Assembly: GCF_001544875.2 (NCBI RefSeq)
Contig: NZ_FCOA02000021.1
Span: 62,001 to 126,000 of the forward strand
Direction of reading: 5' to 3'
DNA: 64,000 nt
Origin: Caballeronia hypogeia
GTDB taxonomy: Bacteria > Pseudomonadota > Gammaproteobacteria > Burkholderiales > Burkholderiaceae
Shown here: one piece after another, positions 43,747-52,071 of the stretch
Position numbering within the stretch: the stretch's first letter is position 1
Layout: each line of letters begins with the position of its first letter
Translations under genes and position numbers: made by a program
The notes under the pieces: generated by a model
The model's input: the letters and a program-made list of their open reading frames with translations, nothing else
Databases searched by the model: none
Told to the model about the DNA's origin: nothing

Positions 43747-44424
43747 ATGACTTTCTCGATCGTCGGACGTTGTGAAGAGACCGGACAGCTTGGCATTGCG
43801 ATCAGCTCGTCGAGCATCGCGGTGGGCGCGCGCTGTCCGTGGGTGCGCGCGGGTGTCGGGGCGGTCGCGACGCAAAACGTCACGCTGCCCGCGCTGGGGC
43901 CGCAGGTGCTCGATCATCTGCAAGGCGCGAAGCTCGATCCGGCCACGGCGCTGGATCGCGCATTGGGCGCGAACGAATGGAGCGAGTATCGGCAGGTGAC
44001 CGTGGTCGACGCGCAAGGCCGCACGGCGTTTTTCAGCGGCAAGGAAGCGCTCGGCACGTATCACGCGGTCGCGGGCAATCAATGCGTCGCGGCGGGCAAC
44101 ATGCTCGCGAGCCGCGAGGTGATCGAAGCGATGATTTCCGCGTTCGAAAACACCTCCGGCGCGCTCCCGGAGCGTCTGCTCGCGGCGATGCGGGCCGCCA
44201 TGGCGCAAGGTGGCGAAGCGGGCCCCGTGCATTCGGCCGCGCTGAAGATCGCGGGGGAGATGAGCTGGCCGCTCGTCGATCTGCGCGTCGACTGGGCGGA
44301 CGACGATCCCATCGGCAAGCTCGAAGCGCTATGGCGCGCGTACGAGCCGCAGATGCGGGACTACGTGACGCGCGCGTTGAACCCGACCGCCGCGCCGAGC
44401 TACGGAGTGCCGGGCGATGAATGA
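43747..44424 (+). CDS. DUF1028 family protein (Ntn-hydrolase-like)
   Basis: The 225-residue protein matches DUF1028 along its length: MTFSIVGRCEETGQLGIAISSSSIAVGARCPWVRAGVGAVATQN at the start, a GNQCVAAGNML segment, and PLVDLRVDWADDDPIGKLEALWRAY near the end. The family is thought to have an Ntn-hydrolase-like fold and recurs beside RidA and peptidase M20 genes; its reaction is not established. It starts 12 bp after ridA and overlaps the next gene by eight bases, so all three are coupled. It is probably a hydrolase in the same pathway. Confidence 0.87.
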   Translation: MTFSIVGRCEETGQLGIAISSSSIAVGARCPWVRAGVGAVATQNVTLPALGPQVLDHLQGAKLDPATALDRALGANEWSEYRQVTVVDAQGRTAFFSGKEALGTYHAVAGNQCVAAGNMLASREVIEAMISAFENTSGALPERLLAAMRAAMAQGGEAGPVHSAALKIAGEMSWPLVDLRVDWADDDPIGKLEALWRAYEPQMRDYVTRALNPTAAPSYGVPGDE

Positions 44425-45580
44425 CATGACGAGCCGCGATCTGCTCGAACGGCTGATCGGCTTCGCGACGGTCAGCCGCGATTCGAATCTCGCGTTGATC
44501 GAGTTCGTGCGCGGGTACCTCGCGGAATGCGGCGTCGAGAGCGAACTGTTTTACAACGACGCACGCACGAAGGCGAACCTGTTCGCGACGATCGGCCCGC
44601 GCGATCGCGGCGGCATCGTGCTGTCGGGACATACGGATGTCGTGCCGGTCGATGGCCAGCCATGGACGGTCGATCCGTTTCGTCTCGTCGAGAAGGACGC
44701 TCGCCTGTACGGACGCGGCGCCGCCGACATGAAGGGCTTTCTCGCCTGCGTGCTCGCCGCCGTGCCGATGTTCAGGCAACGCGCGCTCAGATTGCCGATT
44801 CATCTCGCGTTCTCATACGACGAAGAAGTCGGCTGTCTGGGCGTGCGGCCGATGCTCGAAGAACTCGCGAAACGCCCGCACAAGCCGCTGCTGTGTCTGA
44901 TCGGCGAACCGACTTCATTGAAGCCGGTGCTCGGCCATAAGGGCAAGCTCGCGATGCGCTGTCAGGTGAAGGGCGCGCCGTGCCATTCCGCTTATGCACC
45001 CTACGGCGTCAACGCGATTCAATACGCAGCGCGTCTGATCAACCGGCTCGACGAAATCGGCGATCGGCTGGCGCAACCCGAGCATCACGACGAACGTTTC
45101 GACCCGCCGTATTCCACCGTGCAGACAGGTGTGATCAAGGGCGGCCGCGCGCTCAACATCGTGCCTGCCGAATGCGAATTCGATTTCGAAGTGCGCGCGC
45201 TTCCCGGCTTCGATGCGAACCGCGTCGCCGATGAATTGCTGACCTACGCGCAAGCCGAACTGCTGCCCAAGATGCGCGCCGTGAAGTCCGATACCGACAT
45301 TCGCCTCGAACCGCTTTCCGCGTATCCGGGTTTGGCCACGTCGCCAGAAAGCGAGGCGGCGCGTCTGCTTTCGCGGCTGACCGGATCGGTCGATTTCGGC
45401 ACGGTCGCCTTCGGCACCGAGGGCGGCCTGTTCGATCAGGCCGGCATACCGACGATCGTCTGCGGTCCCGGCAGCATGGATCAGGGCCACAAGCCGGACG
45501 AGTTCGTGAGCGTCGAACAACTCGATGAATGCGGCGCCATGATGACGCGGCTCGCCGATTACCTCTCGACTCAAGACTGA
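44417..45580 (+). CDS. M20-family deacylase, ArgE (acetylornithine deacetylase)-like
   Basis: The 387-residue protein has the M20 zinc-enzyme motifs: LSGHTDVVPVDGQPW (first metal His and catalytic Asp), GRGAADMKGFLACVLA (bridging Asp), AFSYDEEVGCLGV (catalytic Glu and metal Glu) and a late QGHKPDEFV (metal His). A dimerisation domain lies between (GAPCHSAYAPYGVNAI). It fits the ArgE branch that removes acyl groups from N-acyl amino acids. In this operon it more likely acts in catabolism than in arginine synthesis, as no arg genes are near. Eight-base overlap with DUF1028. Confidence 0.87.
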   Translation: MNDMTSRDLLERLIGFATVSRDSNLALIEFVRGYLAECGVESELFYNDARTKANLFATIGPRDRGGIVLSGHTDVVPVDGQPWTVDPFRLVEKDARLYGRGAADMKGFLACVLAAVPMFRQRALRLPIHLAFSYDEEVGCLGVRPMLEELAKRPHKPLLCLIGEPTSLKPVLGHKGKLAMRCQVKGAPCHSAYAPYGVNAIQYAARLINRLDEIGDRLAQPEHHDERFDPPYSTVQTGVIKGGRALNIVPAECEFDFEVRALPGFDANRVADELLTYAQAELLPKMRAVKSDTDIRLEPLSAYPGLATSPESEAARLLSRLTGSVDFGTVAFGTEGGLFDQAGIPTIVCGPGSMDQGHKPDEFVSVEQLDECGAMMTRLADYLSTQD

Positions 45581-45683
45581 TTTCATTCACGCCTCGTGCG
45601 ATCCCGACGCCTTCGCGCGTCATGGCATCGCTTTGCCATCGAATCTTAAGCGCGCATCGACGCGCACGAAACAGGAGACGACT

Positions 45684-47102
45684 TTGAACACTCCGCAACG
45701 CAACGCTTCTACGCTGATCGAGAAGCACACCATCGGCTATGTGCCGCCCGAGGATCGGCACGGCAAGGTGCGCGATCTCTTCACGCTATGGTTCGGCGGC
45801 AACATCGCGCCGCTGCCCATCGTGACCGGGGCGCTCGGCGTGCAGATGTTTCATCTGAATTTGCTGTGGGGCATCGTCGCGATCATCGTCGGGCAGGCGG
45901 TGGGCGGCGTGCTGATGGCGCTTCACTCCGCGCAGGGGCCGCAGATGGGCATCCCGCAGATGATCCAGAGCCGCGCGCAGTTCGGGACATGGGGCGCGCT
46001 GCTCGTCACCGTGATCGCGGGCGTGATGTATGTCGGCTTCTTCGCGTCGAATATCGTGCTGGCGGGCAAGTCGCTGCATGGCATCGAGAGTTCGGTGTCG
46101 GTGCCCGTGGGCATCGTGATCGGCGCGCTGGGGTCGGGGCTGATCGGCATCATCGGATATCGCTTCATCCATATCCTGAATCGCATCGGGACATGGGTGC
46201 TCGGCATCGGCATCTGCGTGGGCTTCGGCTACATCCTCACGCATGTTTCGACGGGCGATTTCCTCACGCGCGGCGGCTTCAATTTCGCCGGCTGGCTCGC
46301 GACCGTTTCACTGTCGGCGCTGTGGCAGATTGCTTTTGCGCCCTACGTATCGGATTACTCGCGCTATCTGCCGTCGAACGTGCGCGTCTCGTCCACGTTC
46401 TGGGCGACTTATCTCGGCTGCACGATCGGCTCGACGCTCGCCTTCGTGTTCGGCGCGGTCGCGGTGCTCGCCGTGCCGCCGGGCGTCGATGCAATGGACG
46501 CCGTGCATCAGGCGACCGGTCCGCTCGGCCTGCCGATGCTCGTGCTGTTCCTGTTGAGCGTGATCAGTCACAACGCGCTGAACCTGTACGGCGCGGTGCT
46601 CGCGGTGATCACGTCGCTGCAGACCTTCGCGTATCGATGGATTCCGACCGCGCGTGCGCGCGCGGTACTGTCCTTCGTGATTCTGATCGCGTGCTGCTAT
46701 GGCGCGATCGGCGCATCGACCAACTTCGTCGCCAATCTCGTCGACCTCGTGCTCGCGCTGCTCGTCGTGCTCGTGCCCTGGACCGCCATCAACCTGATCG
46801 ACTTCTACGTGATCCACAAGGGCAAGTACGACATCCAGTCGATCTTTCAAGTGGATGGCGGCGTCTACGGCCGCTTCAATCCGCAGGCGCTGATCGCTTA
46901 TGCGATCGGCATCGCCGTGCAGATTCCGTTCATGAATACGCCGATGTACGCCGGGCCGGTGCCGCAGTATCTCGATGGCGCGGATCTCTCGTGGCTCGTC
47001 GGGCTTGTGCTGACATCGCCGTTGTACTACTGGCTGGCGTCGCGCGATACGAATTACCGGCGCAGACAGAATGCGCACGTCGCGGCCAACGCGGCACGTT
47101 GA
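45684..47102 (+). CDS. NCS1-family permease (cytosine/purine permease type)
   Basis: A TTG start at 45684 is chosen because AGGAGACGAC precedes it; the upstream ATG at 45633 has no site. The 472-residue protein has about 12 spans and NCS1 signatures: LFTLWFGGNIAPLPIVTGAL in helix 1, GPQMGIPQMIQSRAQFGTWG after helix 2, and a YVSDYSRYLP motif after helix 6. Relatives import cytosine, purines, hydantoins, allantoin or thiamine precursors. Its place in the operon suggests that the pathway substrate, or an alternative to the amine taken up by the ABC system, is a small nitrogen heterocycle. Confidence 0.88.
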   Translation: MNTPQRNASTLIEKHTIGYVPPEDRHGKVRDLFTLWFGGNIAPLPIVTGALGVQMFHLNLLWGIVAIIVGQAVGGVLMALHSAQGPQMGIPQMIQSRAQFGTWGALLVTVIAGVMYVGFFASNIVLAGKSLHGIESSVSVPVGIVIGALGSGLIGIIGYRFIHILNRIGTWVLGIGICVGFGYILTHVSTGDFLTRGGFNFAGWLATVSLSALWQIAFAPYVSDYSRYLPSNVRVSSTFWATYLGCTIGSTLAFVFGAVAVLAVPPGVDAMDAVHQATGPLGLPMLVLFLLSVISHNALNLYGAVLAVITSLQTFAYRWIPTARARAVLSFVILIACCYGAIGASTNFVANLVDLVLALLVVLVPWTAINLIDFYVIHKGKYDIQSIFQVDGGVYGRFNPQALIAYAIGIAVQIPFMNTPMYAGPVPQYLDGADLSWLVGLVLTSPLYYWLASRDTNYRRRQNAHVAANAAR

Positions 47103-47113
47103 AATCAGAAAGG

Positions 47114-47137
47114 GGGCGGGTCGGATTATTTCCGCCC
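47114..47137 (+). terminator. Weak hairpin after the NCS1 permease
   Basis: GGGCGG and CCGCCC pair around a 12-base loop 11 bp after the stop. Without a T tract it is a weak terminator at best. Confidence 0.3.
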
Positions 47138-47297
47138 GCGCGAATTTCCGTTCTCTGCGATAAACCCAGCGTAAGCCGCGCTTATGCAAAACAAAAGCGC
47201 CGCTTGACTCTTGCACGTTCCGCATTCGCCTGGCATACGCTGTGAAGGTGGGCATGGCGCACCGGTTCGCCGTGCCCGCGCGAACCGAGGGTCTCCC

Positions 47298-48131
47298 ATG
47301 CAGAACGCGTCTTACGGACAACTTCATCGCGGCGACGCGCCGATCCTGCTGGCCGCGCCGCATACAGGCACGGTCGTGCCGGACGAACTGCTCGCTCATC
47401 CGGCCTGGCGTCCGGTCGATGGCCGCCTCTCCGATCCGGCGGGCGTCGCACTGCTCGCGGCGGCGCGCGAACGCGGTGTGACGAGCATCGCGGGGCATCT
47501 GCATCCGTGCGTGATCGACTTCAACGTGGCGCTCGACAATCGGCCGCTTTCGCAGCGGCTCAATCGCACGGGACTGTGCCGCACGCATACGTCGCGTGGC
47601 GAGGCGCTCTATGCGCCAGGAAGCGAGCCGAGCGAGCAGGAAGTCGGGGAGCGCGTGCTGCGCTATTGGCGCCCGTTCCACGACGCGCTGACCGGCGAGC
47701 TGCTCAGGCTGCGCGACCTGCACGGCAACGTGCTGCTGCTGGTGTCGCACGCGAGTTCGTGGCTGTCGCCGTATCGCTCGCATGCGGGCGCGACCGATTG
47801 CAATGCAGGCACGCATCAGGGCGCATCGTGCGACCGGCGGCTCGTGTCCGCGCTGACCGAAGCCGTGCAGGCCGCGGGGCGTTCGTGGGTCGTCAACGGC
47901 AAGCTCGCCGACGCGTTCGCCGCGCAGCGCTACGGCCTGCCGGAGAGCGGCATCCATGTGATCGAGGTCGAGGTCGCGGGACGCTGGCGCAGCGAGCTCG
48001 AAGCGCAGGAACACTCGCAAGATGCCGACATGCGTGCGATTTTCGACGCGCTCGGCGCCGCACTCAAGAGCCTGCCGCCAGCCGATGCTCGCTTCGACTC
48101 CCGCCTCGTCGCCGATGGCCCGTCAGCCTGA
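47298..48131 (+). CDS. N-formylglutamate amidohydrolase-family protein
   Basis: The 277-residue protein starts at MQNASYGQLHRG with GAGGG upstream. It has the family pattern: PILLAAPHTGTVVPDELL (first metal His), DFNVALDNRPLSQRLNRTGLCRTHTSRGEALY, and LLLVSHASSW (second His). N-formylglutamate amidohydrolase (HutG) splits formyl-amino acids to formate and the amino acid. No other histidine utilisation gene is present, so this copy probably acts on another N-formyl or N-acyl amino acid from the same pathway. It is 195 bp after the permease. Confidence 0.86.
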   Translation: MQNASYGQLHRGDAPILLAAPHTGTVVPDELLAHPAWRPVDGRLSDPAGVALLAAARERGVTSIAGHLHPCVIDFNVALDNRPLSQRLNRTGLCRTHTSRGEALYAPGSEPSEQEVGERVLRYWRPFHDALTGELLRLRDLHGNVLLLVSHASSWLSPYRSHAGATDCNAGTHQGASCDRRLVSALTEAVQAAGRSWVVNGKLADAFAAQRYGLPESGIHVIEVEVAGRWRSELEAQEHSQDADMRAIFDALGAALKSLPPADARFDSRLVADGPSA

Positions 48132-48180
48132 AACGCCGACATGCCGTGTGCTAAATTCGGCTTTCACTTCGCCGCAGACC

Positions 48181-49182
48181 ATGAAAGAGACCGCACCTGA
48201 ACAGTATCCGGACTGGGACCTGCTCGCGAGCTGGGTCGCCGTGGTCGAGGCCGGTTCCATCTCGGACGCGGCCAACCGCCTCGCGATCTCGCAGGCCGGC
48301 GTGTCGCAACGCATCAAGGCGCTGGAGTCGATTCTCGACACCACGCTGCTCGACCGCGCAACGCGCCCCGCGCGTCCGACGGCGGCGGGCCAGCGGCTTT
48401 TCGAGCACGCCACGGTCCTGTTGCAAGCCGCCGACCAGATGGTCGAAAGCGTGCGCAACGTGACGCGCGCGAAGCGCGTCGTCGTCCGTCTCGGCTGCGT
48501 GGATTCCTTCGCGGCGACCATCGGTCCGATCATCATCAAGGCGCTCGCGGGCACGTCGCATCAGATTCGCCTGTGGTCGGGCATCACGCCGACGCTCGAC
48601 GGCCAGCTCGAAGCGCGGCAGCTCGACATGGCCGTGACCACGACCGGCCTTTCGCAAGCGCCCGGCATTCGCCGCAGGAAGCTGTTCTCGGAGCCGTACT
48701 TCGTCGTGTTGCCGAAGAGCTTCGAGGTCGATCGCTTCACGACCATCGCTGAATTGAGCCGGCATCTGCAACTCATTCGCTATAGCGCGCGCTCGGTCAT
48801 CGGACAGCATGTCGATGCCTATCTCGCGTCGAACGCGGAGAACATCGAGCGCACCTGCGAATTCGATGCCACCGATCCGATGCTCAGTCTCGTCGCCGCC
48901 GGTCTCGGCTTCGCGATCACGACGCCGCTATGTCTGTGGCAGTCGCGGCATTACGTGCCGGACGTGCGCGTGGTGCCGCTGTCGTCGTTCTCGCGGCACG
49001 GGCGCGTGTATCAGGCGTTCAGCCGGTCCTTCTATCTGTCCTATCGCGAGAACGAGCTCGGCAATCTGCCGACCGAACTGCACGACCTGTTGAGACGCGC
49101 CTACGAGCGCCAGATTTCGCGCGACATCGCGCAGGCGCTCGCGTTGCCGCACGAGGAAGTGTGTCTGCCGGACGAAAAGTGA
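48181..49182 (+). CDS. LysR-family regulator
   Basis: The 333-residue protein begins MKETAPEQYPDWDLLASWVAVVEAGSISDAANRLAISQAGVSQRIKALES, a LysR helix-turn-helix, and has a full effector domain (VVVRLGCVDSFAATIGPIIIK). It follows the formylglutamate-amidohydrolase-like gene by 49 bp on the same strand, so it is likely cotranscribed and may regulate the permease and hydrolase end of the island. It is not a close copy of the LysR at 40814-41740. Confidence 0.87.
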   Translation: MKETAPEQYPDWDLLASWVAVVEAGSISDAANRLAISQAGVSQRIKALESILDTTLLDRATRPARPTAAGQRLFEHATVLLQAADQMVESVRNVTRAKRVVVRLGCVDSFAATIGPIIIKALAGTSHQIRLWSGITPTLDGQLEARQLDMAVTTTGLSQAPGIRRRKLFSEPYFVVLPKSFEVDRFTTIAELSRHLQLIRYSARSVIGQHVDAYLASNAENIERTCEFDATDPMLSLVAAGLGFAITTPLCLWQSRHYVPDVRVVPLSSFSRHGRVYQAFSRSFYLSYRENELGNLPTELHDLLRRAYERQISRDIAQALALPHEEVCLPDEK

Positions 49183-49192
49183 GCATCGAGAA

Positions 49193-50629
49193 TCAAGCTT
49201 CGCCGCGCGCCGCGCGCAGATGAATGCCGAGCGCCCGCCGCGCGCTCAATGCAAGCAACGCGCACGACAACGCGTTGAACAGGAACAGCCCGCCGGGACC
49301 GACCACCGTCATCAGCGCCGACGCCAGCGCCGGTCCCGTCATGCCGCCGAACGAGAACAGCACTAGCAGCGTCGCTGAAATCGCCACGCGATGATGCGGC
49401 TCCGTGCGATCCTGCACGTGCGACACGATCAGCCCGTATTGCGTGAACGTCACCGCGACATAAGCGAGCGTGCCGACCCACGTGACGACGCGGAAATCGA
49501 AGCAGAACAGCACGAGGCTCAGCGCGCCCGAGATCGACGCCGTGTAGTAGACCAGCCGGCGGCGATCGACCTTGTCGGAGAGGCGGCCCATCGGCCATTG
49601 CGGCACGAGCGCGCCGATCAGCGCGACGCCCATGAAGGTCGCGAGCTCGCTCGTCGAAAAGCCCGAGCGTTCGAGATAGACCGGCATCATCGCGTAAAAG
49701 CTGCTGTAGATGAAGCCCGCGAGCACGCAACCCGGCACCGCGAGCGGCGCGGCCGCCATCATGTCGCGCACGCTTTCGCGCCAGGTGCGCGCGGGCACGC
49801 GATTCAGGCTTTCATCGGCGACCTTGACGGGCCAGCCTTCCAGCAAGGTCACCGGCAACACGGCCGCGGCGAACAGCGCGGCGGCGATCGAGAACTGCTG
49901 CGCGCCCGTGCCCGCGCCGACGTTCAATAGAAACTGCCCGGTGCCCACCGCGAGATAGTTGATGGCCGCGTAAGAGCCGAACACCTGCCCGCGCTTCTCG
50001 TTCTCGACCGTGCCGTTGAGCCAGCTTTCGATGGACGTGTACAGGCCCATGAACGCGAAGCCGGTCAGCAGACGCACGGCGCCGAGCGTCCACGGCGACT
50101 GCGCCGCGCCGAAGGCGAGCGCGAGAATCGACGCCGCCGCCGAAAACGCCACGAAAGTCCGATGCTGCCCGATGCGGTCGATGAGCCTGCGGTTGATCAC
50201 CGCGCCGAGAATGAAGCCCGCGTAGTAGCAGGACTGCACGAGGCCGATCACGAGCGTCGGATAGCCGGATTGCAGAATGCGCAGCGGAATCAGCGTCTGA
50301 AACAGGCCGTTGCCGACGATCAAAAGCGCATAGCCGCACAGCAGACCGACCAGCGCCTTATAGCCGCTGGAAAAGCCGGCCGGCGCCTGCGCGGGCGCCG
50401 ACGCCGCGGCCGGTTCGGCGCCCGCGGGCGGCGTCTGGCGGCCGAACAGCTTGGCTTCGGTGAGCGGCCCGGTGCGCGCGACGGCGGGCGCGTCCTGATC
50501 GGTGCTTGCTTCCTCTTCGCGGGGGCTCTCGTTCTGTGTTTCGTCGTGCACAGGACCGGGATCGCGGGTGGGATCTTGCGCGACTTCGTTCGCTGAATCG
50601 CGCGTGAATTCGTGTTCGATTTTGGACAT
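49193..50629 (-). CDS. MFS transporter, YcaD-like
   Basis: The 478-residue protein has a long acidic, proline-rich cytoplasmic N-terminus of about 85 residues, then 12 membrane spans. Spans begin with YKALVGLLCGYALLIVGNGLF and include YTSIESWLNGTVENEKRGQVFG after helix 4, MPVYLERSGFSTSEL, and GRLSDKVDRRRLVYY, resembling YcaD/YfkF-type transporters. The substrate is unknown. It is convergent with the LysR gene (ten-base gap). Confidence 0.8.
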   Translation of the reverse strand: MSKIEHEFTRDSANEVAQDPTRDPGPVHDETQNESPREEEASTDQDAPAVARTGPLTEAKLFGRQTPPAGAEPAAASAPAQAPAGFSSGYKALVGLLCGYALLIVGNGLFQTLIPLRILQSGYPTLVIGLVQSCYYAGFILGAVINRRLIDRIGQHRTFVAFSAAASILALAFGAAQSPWTLGAVRLLTGFAFMGLYTSIESWLNGTVENEKRGQVFGSYAAINYLAVGTGQFLLNVGAGTGAQQFSIAAALFAAAVLPVTLLEGWPVKVADESLNRVPARTWRESVRDMMAAAPLAVPGCVLAGFIYSSFYAMMPVYLERSGFSTSELATFMGVALIGALVPQWPMGRLSDKVDRRRLVYYTASISGALSLVLFCFDFRVVTWVGTLAYVAVTFTQYGLIVSHVQDRTEPHHRVAISATLLVLFSFGGMTGPALASALMTVVGPGGLFLFNALSCALLALSARRALGIHLRAARGEA

Positions 50630-50977
50630 GACGCCCTTGACGGTTCGGAAAAGCGCGGCTCGCTGGGTTCGGCCGTGCCCGCGTGCGACAACCCGACGAT
50701 GCTAACCGGAAGAGGGGCATCCTCGCGATGGATTCAAGGGAAAACCCTGATCTCGGCACGCTGCGCTGCAACGATTTGTCCCAGCATCGCCGCGATTCGT
50801 CTGCCCGGGCGTTGAATCACGCGCGCTTATGACGACGCCAAGCCGTGCTGATGACGCGCCGAGCGGGCTCCGGATGCGTTTCATGGATACCTGTCAAACT
50901 CGCAGCTTTGGACGTTTCCCGTGCGCGGGCGTGCAACGCGCGCCGCGCGTGTTTCTCCCATCAAAAGGAGCGAAGCG
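50630..50977. other. 348-bp divergent intergenic region
   Basis: Between the MFS transporter and the alcohol dehydrogenase. It holds their promoters and the AAAAGGAG ribosome site of the dehydrogenase. I see no gene or clear repeat. Confidence 0.5.
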
Positions 50978-51997
50978 ATGCCAACGATGCAGGCAGTGCA
51001 GGTAGCGAAAGCAAACGGTCCACTGGAAGTCGTCGAGCGCGAGGTGCCGGACCCGCCCGCGGGACACGTGCTCATCAAGGTGCAGGCGTGCGGGATTTGC
51101 CACAGCGATTCGCTCACCGTCGAAGGTCTGTGGCCCGGCCTGCAATTTCCGCGCGTGCCGGGACATGAAATCGCGGGCGTGATAGAGAAGGCGGGCGCGG
51201 GCGTCGAAGGCTGGGAAGCGGGGCAGCGTGTGGGCGTCGGCTGGCACGGCGGGCATTGCGGCCATTGCGAGCATTGCCGTCATGGCGACTTCGTGCTTTG
51301 CAAGACCGCGCTCGTGCCCGGCATCAGCTACGACGGCGGCTACGCGCAATACATGGTCGCGCCGCAGGAAGCGCTCGCGCGCGTGCCCGACGACCTGGCC
51401 GATGTCGACGCCGCGCCGCTCCTGTGCGCCGGCATCACCACCTTCAACGCGTTGCGCAACAGCGGCGCGCGCGCGGGCGACGTGGCCGCGATTCTCGGCA
51501 TCGGCGGGCTCGGGCATCTCGGCGTGCAGTTCGCGCGCAAGATGGGCTTCGTCACGGTCGCCATCGCGCGTGGACAGGACAAGGCGCCGCTCGCGAAGCA
51601 GCTCGGCGCGCATCACTACATCGACAGCGGAGCGCAGAATGTCGCCGAAACGCTGCAGGCGCTCGGCGGCGCGCGCGTGATCCTCGCGACGGCCACGAGC
51701 GGCAAGGCCATGAACGCGACGCTCGGCGGCCTCGGTCTCAACGGCAAGCTGATCATGGTCGGCATTTCCGAAGAGCCGGTCGAGGTGCCGATCACGCAAT
51801 TCATCATGGGCCGCAACTCGGTGCAGGGCTGGCCATCCGGCACGGCGGCGGATTCGCAGGAAACGCTCGCCTTCAGCGCATTGTCGGGCGTGAAGCCGAT
51901 GATCGAGGAATATCCGCTCGCGCAGGCCGCGGAGGCCTACGCGCGCATGATGAGCGGCAAGGCGCGCTTTCGCGTCGTGCTCACCATGGGGCATTAA
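50978..51997 (+). CDS. Zinc-dependent alcohol dehydrogenase (MDR family)
   Basis: The 339-residue protein has catalytic zinc ligands Cys41 (CGICHSD) and His63 (PGHE), and structural zinc cysteines 94, 97, 100 and 108 (CGHCEHCRHGDFVLC). The NAD(P) Rossmann motif is GIGGLGHLGVQFARKMG. It oxidises alcohols or reduces aldehydes in the cytoplasm, closest in style to AdhP/AdhA-type enzymes. AAAAGGAG lies before the ATG. It has no operon partner. A three-copy repeat lies across its stop codon, and a strong hairpin follows. Confidence 0.92.
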   Translation: MPTMQAVQVAKANGPLEVVEREVPDPPAGHVLIKVQACGICHSDSLTVEGLWPGLQFPRVPGHEIAGVIEKAGAGVEGWEAGQRVGVGWHGGHCGHCEHCRHGDFVLCKTALVPGISYDGGYAQYMVAPQEALARVPDDLADVDAAPLLCAGITTFNALRNSGARAGDVAAILGIGGLGHLGVQFARKMGFVTVAIARGQDKAPLAKQLGAHHYIDSGAQNVAETLQALGGARVILATATSGKAMNATLGGLGLNGKLIMVGISEEPVEVPITQFIMGRNSVQGWPSGTAADSQETLAFSALSGVKPMIEEYPLAQAAEAYARMMSGKARFRVVLTMGH

Positions 51998-52028
51998 AGC
52001 TAGGGCATTGAAGCCGGGGCATTGAAGC
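51988..52028 (+). repeat. Three tandem GGGCATT(G/A)AAGC units at the dehydrogenase stop
   Basis: GGGGCATTAAAGC (51988-52000), GGGCATTGAAGC (52003-52014) and GGGGCATTGAAGC (52016-52028) lie in a row. The first contains the last Gly-His codons and TAA stop. The later two look like slippage copies, also carrying a TGA. Confidence 0.7.
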
Positions 52029-52064
52029 TTGCGCCGTCCGGAGAGACACTCGGACGGCGCAAGC
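52027..52064. terminator. 14-bp perfect hairpin between convergent genes
   Basis: GCTTGCGCCGTCCG (52027-52040) and CGGACGGCGCAAGC (52051-52064) are perfect inverted repeats with a ten-base loop. The hairpin lies between the dehydrogenase and the convergent TonB receptor genes and probably stops transcription from both sides. T tracts are short (TTCAAT on the minus strand). Confidence 0.65.
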
Positions 52065-52071
52065 ATCGGCA

